From contig CAZUCY010000092.1 of the NCBI GenBank assembly GCA_964618785.1, positions 1-15,229 of the forward strand: a stretch of DNA of 15,229 nucleotides. The letters are read 5' to 3'. The notes under the pieces were generated by a model. The model worked only from the letters and a program-made list of their open reading frames with translations. It did no database searches and was not told where the DNA came from. This DNA comes from FEN-1297 sp964618785 (GTDB taxonomy: Bacteria; Bacteroidota; Ignavibacteria; Ignavibacteriales; Ignavibacteriaceae). Of the stretch, positions 1 to 8,019 are shown piece after piece. Within the stretch, counting starts at the first letter, position 1. Each line of letters starts with the position of its first letter. Position numbers and translations under genes: made by a program.

Positions 1-545
1 GTAATGATGTGTTTATTGCAAGATCAATTACAGGTGAGACGGGAAAAGTTATCGGTATTGACTTTACACCTGCAATGATTCAAAAAGCTAATAAAAACAA
101 TGAAAAGCTCGGTTACAAGAACGTCGAATTTAAATTGGGAGAAATAGAAAATATTCCCCTTGAAAATTCCACCGTCGATGTTGTTATAAGCAATTGCGTG
201 CTTAACCTGGTTCCGGATAAAGTAAAAGCATTCTCTGAAATTTATAGAATATTAAATACAGGCGGACATTTTTGTGTGTCGGATATAGTCCTTAAAGGTG
301 GACTTCCTGCAGAATTAAAAAAGTCCGCGGAACTGTATGCAGGATGCGTTGCGGGCGCTATTCAGCAGGAAGAATATATTGCAATAATTAAGAAAACAGG
401 CTTCAGTAATATTGGAATAAAGACGACTAAAAGAACCGAAATTCCCGAAGAAATTCTCAAAGAATATTTAAACCCCAGCCAGGTTAAAGAGTTCAAAGAA
501 AAAGGCGCTGGTATTTTTAGCATAACCGTTAGCGCAGAAAAATAA
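1..545 (+). CDS. arsM: Arsenite S-adenosylmethionine methyltransferase, C-terminal part (partial at window start)
   Basis: ArsM methylates trivalent arsenic using SAM in the cytoplasm. The frame is open to the window edge: position 3 onward reads N-D-V-F-I-A-R, which matches the end of the SAM-binding GSGAGND-type loop, so the N-terminus lies outside the window. The apparent GTG start at 9 is internal. Visible family features are GKVIGIDFTPAMI (second Rossmann strand with its acidic residue), the SNCVLNLVPDK segment and the ELYAGCVAGAI segment. The Cys residues in these last two correspond to the two downstream arsenic-binding cysteines known in ArsM enzymes; the upstream Cys cannot be seen. 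The gene ends at TAA 543-545 and is followed at once by a hairpin terminator. It has no evident functional link to the amino-acid operons downstream. I am confident of the family; activity on arsenic is inferred from the cysteines. Confidence 0.9.
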   Translation, partial: NDVFIARSITGETGKVIGIDFTPAMIQKANKNNEKLGYKNVEFKLGEIENIPLENSTVDVVISNCVLNLVPDKVKAFSEIYRILNTGGHFCVSDIVLKGGLPAELKKSAELYAGCVAGAIQQEEYIAIIKKTGFSNIGIKTTKRTEIPEEILKEYLNPSQVKEFKEKGAGIFSITVSAEK

Positions 546-546
546 A

Positions 547-580
547 TTCCGGGAATTAGCTTATTCCCGGAAAAGTTTTT
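547..580 (+). terminator. Intrinsic terminator of arsM
   Basis: TTCCGGGAAT (547-556) pairs perfectly with ATTCCCGGAA (563-572) around a 6-nt loop and is followed by a T run at 576-580. It lies 2 nt after the arsM stop codon, so it separates arsM from the threonine operon. Confidence 0.85.
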
Positions 581-807
581 GCTGTTAAACCAAAATTTTC
601 CTTCAGGAAAATTTAGCCCTTCCTGCGGCCGGGTTTTAAATACAGGCCATTCTTACACTGCCTTAATAGGTGTCTTCCGGTTGAGAGAAAATTATTAGTG
701 GATCAAAAAGCTCATACTTGCCAAAGACATTCCTTTCTGTTTCGCTGGTTAAACTATCCAATGTTAGCGTTCGATAATATATTCAGGATATTATAATTTT
801 GTAATAT
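581..807. other. Gene-free stretch between arsM and the thr promoter
   Basis: I see no convincing ORF on either strand. The one structure visible is a short perfect hairpin, AAATTTTCC (593-601) with GGAAAATTT (606-614), without a T tract in the plus direction. The segment around 615-680 is less AT-rich than its surroundings but matches no RNA family I recognise. Confidence 0.5.
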
Positions 808-838
808 TTGACAAAAGACATATTTAATATTAGTTTTA
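808..838 (+). promoter_or_regulatory. Promoter of the threonine operon leader
   Basis: TTGACA at 808-813 is followed, after 17 nt, by TAGTTTTA at 831-838, a near match to the Bacteroidota -7 element TAnnTTTG. Transcription would start around 843-846, only a few nt before the leader ATG at 852. The same arrangement occurs before the met leader (7977-8007), which raises confidence. Confidence 0.65.
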
Positions 839-851
839 CAATGATTTTATA

Positions 852-938
852 ATGAATTTTTACAAAACCACATATAGCCCTAAAACCGACATGGGTACTA
901 CAAAAGGTACAATGCCTACATCTATGTATGGAGGCTGA
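852..938 (+). CDS. Thr/Met-rich leader peptide of the threonine operon
   Basis: This 28-codon ORF starts at ATG 852 and ends at TGA 936-938. It holds seven Thr codons (867, 870, 885, 897, 900, 909, 918) and four Met codons (852, 891, 912, 924). The second half reads M-G-T-T-K-G-T-M-P-T-S-M-Y-G-G. It looks like a control peptide whose translation reports Thr-tRNA and perhaps Met-tRNA supply, as thrL does with Thr/Ile codons in enterics. There is no Shine-Dalgarno site; the 5' UTR would be only a few nt. An internal start at ATG 891 (15 codons) is possible, but 852 sits 14 nt after the -7 element, matching the 13 nt at the met leader. The stop codon overlaps the RNA segment that can act as antiterminator. 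Confidence 0.75.
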   Translation: MNFYKTTYSPKTDMGTTKGTMPTSMYGG

Positions 939-988
939 AGCAAGAGTATATAAATTTTGTAATTAAAGAAATTAAAAACCGGCTTCAG
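935..988 (+). promoter_or_regulatory. Antiterminator pairing of the thr attenuator
   Basis: CTGAAGC at 935-941, overlapping the leader stop codon, is perfectly complementary to GCTTCAG at 982-988, which lies within the 5' arm and loop of the terminator. A ribosome stalled on the Thr/Met codons (about 897-926) would leave 935-941 free to pair and block the terminator. A ribosome reaching the stop would cover 935-941 and let the terminator form. The complementarity is seen directly; the switch is inferred from classical attenuators. Confidence 0.65.
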
Positions 989-1008
989 AAGATGGAGCCG
1001 GTTTTTTT
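976..1008 (+). terminator. Attenuator terminator before thrA
   Basis: AAACCGGCTTC (976-986) pairs with GGAGCCGGTTT (994-1004) over 11 bp, with one G-T pair and a 7-nt loop. The T run extends through 1008. It lies between the leader peptide stop and the thrA ATG at 1048, as expected for transcription attenuation. Confidence 0.88.
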
Positions 1009-1047
1009 ATTATCAATCTGAAAAAATAACAGCTAAGGACCATAAAG

Positions 1048-3504
1048 ATGAAAATTCTTAAATTCGGCGGTTCATCGATAGGCGATACCGGAAAAATAAA
1101 AAATGTAATTGAAATAGTTAAAAAATCTATCGGTGAAAATAAAAGAATTGCCGTTGTTTTCTCTGCTTTTGATAAAGTTACAGATAATTTATTAAAGATG
1201 GGCCAGCTTGCCGCAAGCTATAATACTGATTATATTGAGCTGGTTAAGAAGCTTGAAGACAGGCATATTTCAATGGCGCAGGAACTTCTTGCCGTGCAGA
1301 CACAAAGCACTGCCATTGCTAATCTTAAATACACTTTGAATGAATTGGAAGATGTTCTTCACGGCGTTTACCTTATTGCTGAACTTTCTCCCAGGACTCT
1401 CGATTTTATATTAAGTTTCGGTGAAAGGCTTTCTGCGTACTTTATGGCCAATGCCCTGATGGACAGCAATGTTGACTGCGAATACCTTGACGCCAGAACT
1501 CTTGTTAAAACCGACGAGGGATTCGGCGCTGCAAAGGTTGATTTTGATTCCACTTACAAGAACATCAGGAGCTATTTTAATTCTCATAAAAAATTCCAGG
1601 TTATCACAGGCTTTATCGGCTCAACCGGTATCAATGAGACTACTACTTTAGGCAGGGGAGGTTCTGATTATTCTGCAGCAATCTTCGGCGCTGCTTTAAA
1701 TGCAAAGGAAATAGAAATTTGGACGGATGTTGACGGTGTGCTTACTGCCGATCCGAAAAAAGTGAAGAAAGCTTTCCCCTTAAAAAACCTTACCTATGAA
1801 GAAGCTATGGAACTTTCGCATTTCGGGGCTAAAGTAATTCACCCACCGACTATGCACCCTGCAATGGAAAAGAAAATTCCGATCAGGATAAAGAATACCT
1901 TCAATCCTGATTTTGAGGGTACCCTAATTAATGATAAGTCGAGCTCAAACAACTTCTCAATTAAAGGAATTTCATCAATCGATGATATTGCATTATTAAG
2001 AGTCCAGGGCGGCGGAATGGTAGGTGTTGCCGGTATTGCCCAGCGAATATTTTCAGCTCTCGCAGGTAAAAAGATTAACATTATCCTTATTACACAGGCT
2101 TCATCCGAGCACTCACTTTGCTTTGCCGTATTACCGAAATATTCAACTGCCGCAAAAAAAGCTATCCAGCAGGAATTATATTATGAGATCAAGGAAAAAT
2201 TAATCCTTGAACCGGTTGTTGAAACTAATCTTTCTATTATTGCCGTGGTTGGAGAAAATATGCGGAGAACCCCGGGAATATCGGGAAAAATATTCCAGGC
2301 GCTCGGAAAGAATGGAGTAAACATAGTAGCCATAGCCCAGGGTTCATCTGAATTAAATATTTCCACTGTAATTTCACGGAACTATGAAGCCAAAGCTCTA
2401 AACGCTCTTCATGATGCCTTCTTCTTATCAATTGTAAAGACTGTGAACTTGTTCGTGGTCGGTACGGGATTGGTTGGCGGGACCCTGCTGCGGCAGATGA
2501 ATATTCAGACGGATTTTTTGGGAAGAGAATATCTTCTGAATGTTAAGATCATCGGTTTGGCAAACAGCCGGAAGATGCTGATTGATCCCAACAGCATTGA
2601 CCCCGAAAACTGGAATGACAGGCTTAACCTTGAAGGAACCAAAACCAACCTTGATGTAATGATTGACTGGATGAAGAAATTAAACCTGCCCAATAGCATT
2701 TTTGTTGATTGTACTGCAAGCGATAAGGTATCCGGTAAATATAAAGAAATTTTAGACGCAAATATTTCAGTGGTAACGCCGAACAAACGTGCAAATGCGG
2801 GGAGTTTTGAATATTACCAGGCGCTTAAACAATCTGCATTAAAGCATAATGTAAAATTTTTATATGAAACTAATGTCGGCGCCGGTCTGCCTATAATAAA
2901 TACATTAACCGATCTTGTTTCAAGCGGCGATAAAGTATTAAAAATTCAAGGCGTAATGTCCGGGACTTTAAGCTATATATTTAGTTCTTATAAAGATGGG
3001 AAATCTTTTAGTCAGATTGTTAAAGAAGCTAAGGAAAAAGGTTTTACCGAACCCGATCCGCGCGAGGATCTTAACGGTATGGACGTGGCTAGAAAGTTAT
3101 TAATTCTTGCCCGTGAGACAGGGTTATCGCTGGAACTAAAAGATATTAAAGTTGAAAACCTTGTACCCGGGCCTGCAAGAAAATCAAATTCGATCGAAGA
3201 GTTTTTTAAAAAACTTGCGGAATATGATAAAAAATTTGAGGAGAAGAGAAAGCGCGCAGCAGATAAAGGCAATGTATTGCGTTATGTAGCAAATCTTGAA
3301 AACGGTAAAGGGGAAATATCCTTGCAGGAAGTAAACAGCGCTCATCCGTTTTATTCGCTATCGGGCAGCGATAACATTTTTGCAATATACACAACACATT
3401 ACCGGGAACACCCTATTGTAATTAAAGGTCCCGGCGCAGGAGCTGATGTAACTGCCGCGGGAGTATTCGCAGATATTATCAGGATATCAAATTATTTAAG
3501 TTGA
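1048..3504 (+). CDS. thrA: Bifunctional aspartokinase / homoserine dehydrogenase
   Basis: The protein catalyses the first and third steps of the aspartate pathway: aspartate to aspartyl phosphate, and aspartate semialdehyde to homoserine. It has 818 aa, the usual length of ThrA/MetL-type fusions. The kinase domain (about 1-290) has KFGGSS at residues 5-10, FGERLSAYF, and GRGGSD at 202-207. Two ACT-type segments follow (about 307-380 and 392-460), the second with QGSSELNIS, which suggests allosteric control, most likely by threonine. The dehydrogenase domain (about 465-818) has the NAD(P) loop GTGLVGG at 472-478, NVGAGLPIINTL, MSGTLSYIF, and DLNGMDVARK at 674-683 with the conserved Lys. AAGGA at 1035-1039, 8 nt before the ATG, supports this start. 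It is the first gene of the thr operon, directly behind the Thr/Met attenuator. Confidence 0.97.
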   Translation: MKILKFGGSSIGDTGKIKNVIEIVKKSIGENKRIAVVFSAFDKVTDNLLKMGQLAASYNTDYIELVKKLEDRHISMAQELLAVQTQSTAIANLKYTLNELEDVLHGVYLIAELSPRTLDFILSFGERLSAYFMANALMDSNVDCEYLDARTLVKTDEGFGAAKVDFDSTYKNIRSYFNSHKKFQVITGFIGSTGINETTTLGRGGSDYSAAIFGAALNAKEIEIWTDVDGVLTADPKKVKKAFPLKNLTYEEAMELSHFGAKVIHPPTMHPAMEKKIPIRIKNTFNPDFEGTLINDKSSSNNFSIKGISSIDDIALLRVQGGGMVGVAGIAQRIFSALAGKKINIILITQASSEHSLCFAVLPKYSTAAKKAIQQELYYEIKEKLILEPVVETNLSIIAVVGENMRRTPGISGKIFQALGKNGVNIVAIAQGSSELNISTVISRNYEAKALNALHDAFFLSIVKTVNLFVVGTGLVGGTLLRQMNIQTDFLGREYLLNVKIIGLANSRKMLIDPNSIDPENWNDRLNLEGTKTNLDVMIDWMKKLNLPNSIFVDCTASDKVSGKYKEILDANISVVTPNKRANAGSFEYYQALKQSALKHNVKFLYETNVGAGLPIINTLTDLVSSGDKVLKIQGVMSGTLSYIFSSYKDGKSFSQIVKEAKEKGFTEPDPREDLNGMDVARKLLILARETGLSLELKDIKVENLVPGPARKSNSIEEFFKKLAEYDKKFEEKRKRAADKGNVLRYVANLENGKGEISLQEVNSAHPFYSLSGSDNIFAIYTTHYREHPIVIKGPGAGADVTAAGVFADIIRISNYLS

Positions 3505-3587
3505 AAATATTATTTTATTCAATATTGATTAAATTTTAATTCCGAATTTGAAAATAAAATTTAAGTTAAATAACAAAGAGAGAATAA

Positions 3588-4634
3588 ATGGCTAATAATG
3601 AAAAAATCCCCGTAGGGGTACTTGGCGCTACGGGAAGCGTCGGTCAGAAGTTTATTGAATTATTATCAAATCATCCTTGGTTCCGGGTAGCTGAAGTTGC
3701 TGCATCGGAAAGATCGGCAGGGAAAAAATATAAGGATGCCGCTAACTGGATAATATCCACTCCCCTTCCTAAAGATGTTGCTGAAATGATTGTAAAAGAA
3801 TGTGAACCGGTTTTAAACAGTAAAATAGTTTTTTCAGGATTGGATTCAGGTATTGCAGGAGGTATCGAAGCAACTTTTGCAAAAAAAGGATACGCTGTAA
3901 TTTCCAATTCAAAGAATCACAGGATGGATAAAGACGTACCCCTGCTTGTTCCCGAAATAAACGCAGATCATCTTGAATTGATTAAAATACAACAGTATAA
4001 CGGAGGATGCATTGTAACTAATCCTAACTGTTCAACTATAGGCTTAGTTCTGGCGCTTAAGCCGTTATATGATAATTTCGGATTGGAAGCGGTAAATGTA
4101 GTCACTATGCAGGCGCTTTCAGGCGCCGGTTATCCCGGTGTTTCGGGCCTTGATATAATTGACAATGTTATTCCTTTTATTTCCGGTGAAGAACCTAAAA
4201 TGGAAACCGAACCTTTAAAGATTTTCGGAAAACTCGGGAAAGACGGTATTATCGATGAAAATATAAAAATCAGTGCACAATGCAACCGGATTGCGGTAGT
4301 TGACGGGCACATGGAATGTGTACAGGTAAAATTGAAAAAGAAAACATCAAAAGAAGAAATAATAGAAGCTTGGAAAAATTTTTCTGCAGAACCGCAGAAA
4401 TTAAATCTGCCTACAGCGCCTTTGAATCCGGTTTATTATTTTGAGGAAGAAAAATATCCACAGCCAAGGATTCACAGGAACCTTGATAAAGGTATGGCTG
4501 CTTTAGTAGGAAGACTTCGTGAAGACTCCTTATTCGATTACAAATTTGTTGTCCTTTCGCATAATACCAACCGCGGTGCAGCAGGCGGCGCTTTGCTTTG
4601 TGCGGAACTTATGAAAGCTAAAGGAATTATTTAA
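3588..4634 (+). CDS. asd: Aspartate-semialdehyde dehydrogenase (archaeal/fungal-type subfamily)
   Basis: Asd reduces aspartyl phosphate to aspartate semialdehyde, the step between the two ThrA activities. The 348-aa protein has an N-terminal NADP-binding loop GATGSVGQ, the catalytic cysteine C148 in NPNCSTIG, the QALSGAGYPGVSG segment, and a likely catalytic H241 in VVDGHMECV. It ends with the NTNRGAAGG stretch. The spacing of these motifs and the PGVSGLDIIDNVIPFI region fit the subfamily first known from archaea and fungi rather than the E. coli type. GAGAGA lies just before the ATG. The 83-bp gap after thrA holds no clear terminator, so it is probably in the same transcript. It gives the operon a complete route to homoserine. 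Confidence 0.95.
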   Translation: MANNEKIPVGVLGATGSVGQKFIELLSNHPWFRVAEVAASERSAGKKYKDAANWIISTPLPKDVAEMIVKECEPVLNSKIVFSGLDSGIAGGIEATFAKKGYAVISNSKNHRMDKDVPLLVPEINADHLELIKIQQYNGGCIVTNPNCSTIGLVLALKPLYDNFGLEAVNVVTMQALSGAGYPGVSGLDIIDNVIPFISGEEPKMETEPLKIFGKLGKDGIIDENIKISAQCNRIAVVDGHMECVQVKLKKKTSKEEIIEAWKNFSAEPQKLNLPTAPLNPVYYFEEEKYPQPRIHRNLDKGMAALVGRLREDSLFDYKFVVLSHNTNRGAAGGALLCAELMKAKGII

Positions 4635-4648
4635 TTATTTATAAAAGT

Positions 4649-4679
4649 GATTCAATTATAAATTGAATCTCTTTTTTTT
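4649..4679 (+). terminator. AT-rich terminator-like hairpin between asd and thrB
   Basis: GATTCAATT (4649-4657) pairs perfectly with AATTGAATC (4661-4669), followed by a T run at 4672-4679. The shape is that of an intrinsic terminator, but the stem has only two G-C pairs. It may stop part of the transcripts, reducing thrB/thrC/proC relative to thrA/asd. Confidence 0.55.
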
Positions 4680-4696
4680 ATTTTTAATAAAAAAGT

Positions 4697-5632
4697 ATGA
4701 AAAAAAATATAAAAGTATTTGCACCCGCCTCAGTAACCAATGTAAGCTGCGGCTTCGATATTATGGGCTTTGCTATCGATTGGCCCGGGGACGAGGTAGT
4801 CCTGAAAATTAAAGACCAACCCGGAATTTCCATTACCAAAATAACCGGCGATAAAGGAAAGCTTCCATTAGATCCGCTAAAAAATACTGCGGGGGTTTCC
4901 CTTATTGCCCTTGCCAGTCATTTAAAGTTTAAAAAAGGCATTGAGATGGAAATTCATAAGAAGATGGCTCTTGGAAGCGGGCTTGGTTCAAGCGCTGCCA
5001 GCGCTGTTGCAAGTGTATTTGCTTTGAATGAACTTCTCGGGAAGCCTTTATCAAGGAAGGAGTTGCTGCCCTTTGCCCTTGAAGGAGAAAAACTGACTTC
5101 CGGCGGCATTCCTCATGCGGATAATATTTCAGCCTGTTTGATGGGCGGATTTATAGTTGTAAGAAGCATAAACCCTATTGATGTTGTAGACATCAAAACG
5201 CCCGGGAAACTTTATTGTACAATTGTTCATCCAAAACTTGAAATAAGTACTGCCGATACAAGGAAGATTTTACGCAAGCAAATCCTTTTAGCCGATGCAG
5301 TAGAACAATGGGGTAATGTTGCCGGTCTTATATCCGGGTTAACAACCGGAGACTATGGTTTGATAAGCAGGTCGCTGCAGGACGTAATAGTTGAACCTGT
5401 AAGGTCTATACTTATACCGGGATTCAATAAGATAAAAGATTCCGCAATTGAAGCAGGCGCTTTAGGATGCAGTATTTCAGGATCGGGTCCCTCAATATTT
5501 GCATTAAGCAAATCCGAAGCAATAGCTGAGAAAGCTGGTAAAGCGATGATGAAAGCCCTTTCTTCAATTAAGGTTGATGGGGATTTGTACATATCAAAAA
5601 TAAATAAGCAGGGGCCCAAAGTAATCGGGTAA
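4697..5632 (+). CDS. thrB: Homoserine kinase (GHMP family)
   Basis: ThrB phosphorylates homoserine, committing it to threonine. The 311-aa protein has the GHMP family pattern: an N-terminal segment APASVTNVSCGFDIMGFAI with the substrate-binding Asn and Asp, the glycine-rich phosphate loop LGSGLGSSAAS at residues 92-102, GIPHADNISA, and the C-terminal SGSGPSIFAL motif. The length is normal and the protein is soluble. No Shine-Dalgarno site is seen before the ATG, as with several genes here. It lies 62 bp after asd, across an AT-rich hairpin, and 47 bp before thrC. The substrate homoserine is also that of MetX encoded downstream, so this enzyme and MetX compete at the branch point. Confidence 0.96.
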   Translation: MKKNIKVFAPASVTNVSCGFDIMGFAIDWPGDEVVLKIKDQPGISITKITGDKGKLPLDPLKNTAGVSLIALASHLKFKKGIEMEIHKKMALGSGLGSSAASAVASVFALNELLGKPLSRKELLPFALEGEKLTSGGIPHADNISACLMGGFIVVRSINPIDVVDIKTPGKLYCTIVHPKLEISTADTRKILRKQILLADAVEQWGNVAGLISGLTTGDYGLISRSLQDVIVEPVRSILIPGFNKIKDSAIEAGALGCSISGSGPSIFALSKSEAIAEKAGKAMMKALSSIKVDGDLYISKINKQGPKVIG

Positions 5633-5679
5633 CAGCTAAATATATTTTTAAAAAATAACAGCTTTTATTTACGGGAAAA

Positions 5680-6987
5680 ATGAAGTTTTACAGTATAAAT
5701 AATAAGAATGACATCGTTTCATTTAAGGAAGCAGTTTTAAAAGGTATCGCTGATGACGGCGGATTATTTATGCCATCGGAAATTCCTAAATTAGAGAATA
5801 ATTTTATTCAGGATATCTCAAAAATTCCTTTCAAAGAGATTTCTTTTACAGTCGCAAAAAATTTATTGAAAGATGATTTGCCGGATAATGTTTTGCTTAA
5901 GATTGTAGATTCGGCAATAAATTTTGATGCCCCGGTTGTCCCGCTTGATGATAATACCAATGTACTTGAATTATTCCACGGACCGACTTTAGCATTTAAA
6001 GATTTTGGCGCAAGATTCATGGCTGAGACTATGTCTTACCTGAATAAAGATTCCGATAAAGAGATTGTAATCCTCGTAGCCACATCGGGCGATACAGGGA
6101 GTGCCGTCGCAAACGGATTCTATAAAATTAACGGTATTAAAGTAGTTTTACTCTACCCCGGCGGTAAAGTAAGCCGGATACAGGAGCAGCAGCTTACTAC
6201 ACTTGGTGAAAATATTACTGCGCTTGAAGTCGACGGAACATTTGATGATTGCCAAAGCCTGGTGAAGCAGGCATTCATGGATAAGCAGCTTACCGGGAAT
6301 ATGACGCTTTCTTCGGCAAATTCAATAAACATTGCACGTCTTATTCCACAGTCATTTTATTACTTTAATGCTTTTGCGCAAGTCAGTGAGAAAAAACAGC
6401 CTGTTTTTATTTCAGTACCGAGCGGCAACTTCGGCAATCTTACGGCAGGATTATTTGCAAAAGAAATGGGTCTGCCGGTACATAAATTTATCGCGGCTGT
6501 AAATGCAAATGATGTATTTTCGAATTACATCAAAACTTCCGTATATACGTCAAAGCCTTCGGTAAAAACATTATCTAATGCAATGGACGTTGGCAATCCG
6601 GGTAACTTTGCACGCATTCTTGATTTGTACGGTCACAGCCACAATATTATTAAACAATTAATTTACGCCGCAAGTTTCTCTGATGAACAAACAAAAGCTG
6701 CAATGAAGGAAGTCTATTCAAGATATAATTATGTGATTGACCCTCACGGCGCAGTTGGTTATTTAGCGTTGCAAAGTTATATAAAAGAATGCCGTTTTAG
6801 TAATTATGCAGGTATAATTTTAGAGACTGCACATCCCTCAAAATTTGCTGATATTGTTGAGAATGTTATAAATAAGAAAATTGAAATACCTGAACGCTTA
6901 AAACTTTGTTTGAGCAAGGAGAAACATTCGGTAAAGATTTCTATAAATTATGACGACTTAAAAAACTTTTTACTTGAAACTAATTGA
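5680..6987 (+). CDS. thrC: Threonine synthase
   Basis: ThrC converts O-phosphohomoserine to threonine using PLP. The 435-aa protein is close in length to the E. coli type (about 430 aa). It starts with the family's N-terminal YSINNKND and ADDGGLFMP segments. The PLP lysine is K107 in GPTLAFKDFGARF. Further motifs are ATSGDTGSAVANG, YPGGKVSRIQEQQ, SANSINIARLIPQ, and the phosphate-binding SVPSGNFGN. The C-terminal part has HGAVGYLAL and ETAHPSKFA. Nothing appears missing. It is the last step of threonine synthesis in this operon, and proC follows after 26 bp. Confidence 0.97.
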   Translation: MKFYSINNKNDIVSFKEAVLKGIADDGGLFMPSEIPKLENNFIQDISKIPFKEISFTVAKNLLKDDLPDNVLLKIVDSAINFDAPVVPLDDNTNVLELFHGPTLAFKDFGARFMAETMSYLNKDSDKEIVILVATSGDTGSAVANGFYKINGIKVVLLYPGGKVSRIQEQQLTTLGENITALEVDGTFDDCQSLVKQAFMDKQLTGNMTLSSANSINIARLIPQSFYYFNAFAQVSEKKQPVFISVPSGNFGNLTAGLFAKEMGLPVHKFIAAVNANDVFSNYIKTSVYTSKPSVKTLSNAMDVGNPGNFARILDLYGHSHNIIKQLIYAASFSDEQTKAAMKEVYSRYNYVIDPHGAVGYLALQSYIKECRFSNYAGIILETAHPSKFADIVENVINKKIEIPERLKLCLSKEKHSVKISINYDDLKNFLLETN

Positions 6988-7013
6988 TTATTTAAAATTA
7001 ATCCGGGATAAAA

Positions 7014-7829
7014 ATGGAAACAAAAAAACATGTAGCTATAATCGGCGGCGGGAATATTGGTCTTGCTATTGCAAACGGACTTGAAAATGCAAATTTGTAT
7101 TCTCCTGAAAGCATATACATAACTAAAAGAAGAATTGAATCATTAAAAGATTACGAAAAAAGAGGATTCAAAATTACCGGGAATAATAAACAGGCAGTTA
7201 AAAACTCGGAGATCATTATAGTTGCCGTACAGCCAAAGCAGCTGGATGAACTTTTAAAAGAAATCAGTGAAGTTATTAATGTTGATAAGCACATTGTAAT
7301 TTCCGTTGTTTCAGGCGCCGGCGTAAAAGCTATTAGAAAATCAATCGGCAAAGATGTACCCGTTGTACGTGCAATGCCGAATACTGCAATTGCAATTCAA
7401 CAATCAATGACATGCCTTGCTTCCGATACAAAAACAAACGTTGCATTAAATATTGCAAAAAAAATATTTGATTCAGTAGGCAAAACTCTTATTATAGAGG
7501 AAGAACTTATGGTGCCTGCAACAGCGCTGTGTGCATGTGGAATTGCTTTCTTCCTGCGTGCGATCCGTGCGGCATCACAGGGCGGAATAGAAATCGGCTT
7601 TCATTCTGAAGACGCTTTACTTATGGCAGCTCAAACTGCTAAAGGAGCAGCCTCATTATTAGTCGATATGAAAAGCCATCCTGAAAGTGAAGTTGATAAA
7701 GTAACCACACCGAGGGGCTGTACAATTTCAGGACTTAATCAAATGGAACATAATGGGTTCAGTTCCGCCATGATAAAAGGTATTACTACTTCTGCTGAAA
7801 TTGCAGCTAAACTTTATACAAACAATTGA
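7014..7829 (+). CDS. proC: Pyrroline-5-carboxylate reductase
   Basis: ProC reduces pyrroline-5-carboxylate to proline with NAD(P)H. The 271-aa protein has the family's usual length, an N-terminal Rossmann loop IGGGNIG at residues 10-16, the VRAMPNTAIAI motif (usually MPNTP), and a C-terminal TTPRGCTISGLNQME in the place of the family's SPGGTTIAGL signature. These differences are modest. The gene lies 26 bp after thrC on the same strand and is followed by a long hairpin, so it appears to be the last gene of the thr operon. Proline synthesis has no direct step in common with threonine; the link may only be co-expression. A related imine reductase cannot be wholly excluded. Confidence 0.9.
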   Translation: METKKHVAIIGGGNIGLAIANGLENANLYSPESIYITKRRIESLKDYEKRGFKITGNNKQAVKNSEIIIVAVQPKQLDELLKEISEVINVDKHIVISVVSGAGVKAIRKSIGKDVPVVRAMPNTAIAIQQSMTCLASDTKTNVALNIAKKIFDSVGKTLIIEEELMVPATALCACGIAFFLRAIRAASQGGIEIGFHSEDALLMAAQTAKGAASLLVDMKSHPESEVDKVTTPRGCTISGLNQMEHNGFSSAMIKGITTSAEIAAKLYTNN

Positions 7830-7892
7830 ATTGCAGGAATTTGATCCTGATAAAAATCGGGACAGGTTTACCAAATTCCTACAATTTCTTTT
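7829..7892 (+). terminator. Long hairpin ending the thr operon
   Basis: AATTG plus AGGAATTTG (7829-7843) pairs with CAAATTCCT plus CAATT (7872-7886) with a single mismatch, and an inner CCTGAT/ATCGGG stem (7846-7851 with 7856-7861) caps it. TCTTTT follows. It begins at the proC stop codon and is the best candidate for the operon end, although the T tract is short. Confidence 0.6.
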
Positions 7893-7976
7893 GGCTATTG
7901 CATATAGTGAAAATGTATGGAAATATTATCTCTGCTCACATTTATTATAATTTAAAAATATATTTTTAAACTGGTA

Positions 7977-8007
7977 TTGACAAGAAGCAATACAAAACTT
8001 ATATTTG
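7977..8007 (+). promoter_or_regulatory. Promoter of the methionine operon leader
   Basis: TTGACA at 7977-7982 is followed, after 17 nt, by TATATTTG at 8000-8007. This is an exact match to the Bacteroidota TAnnTTTG element and also reads as a good -10 (TATATT). Transcription would start near 8012-8015, just before the leader ATG at 8020. Confidence 0.75.
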
Positions 8008-8019
8008 TTGAAATTAAAT

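Noticed and set aside
9..545. GTG at 9 as the true start of the methyltransferase
   Set aside because: The frame is open further upstream and the protein would lack the SAM-binding glycine loop, so the gene is cut by the window edge.
2237..2786. Minus-strand ORFs inside thrA
   Set aside because: They lie opposite a clearly conserved coding region and show no domain-like content; they are shadows of thrA.
3529..3564. Perfect 10-bp inverted repeat TTAAATTTTA/TAAAATTTAA between thrA and asd
   Set aside because: The stem is entirely A-T with a 16-nt loop and no T tract. In DNA this AT-rich it is likely by chance and too weak to end transcription.
1020..5667. Repeated AATAACAGCT-type string before thrA (near 1025-1034) and before thrC (near 5655)
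   Set aside because: Only about 10-14 bp in AT-rich intergenic DNA, at different distances from the start codons, with no symmetry; most likely coincidence.
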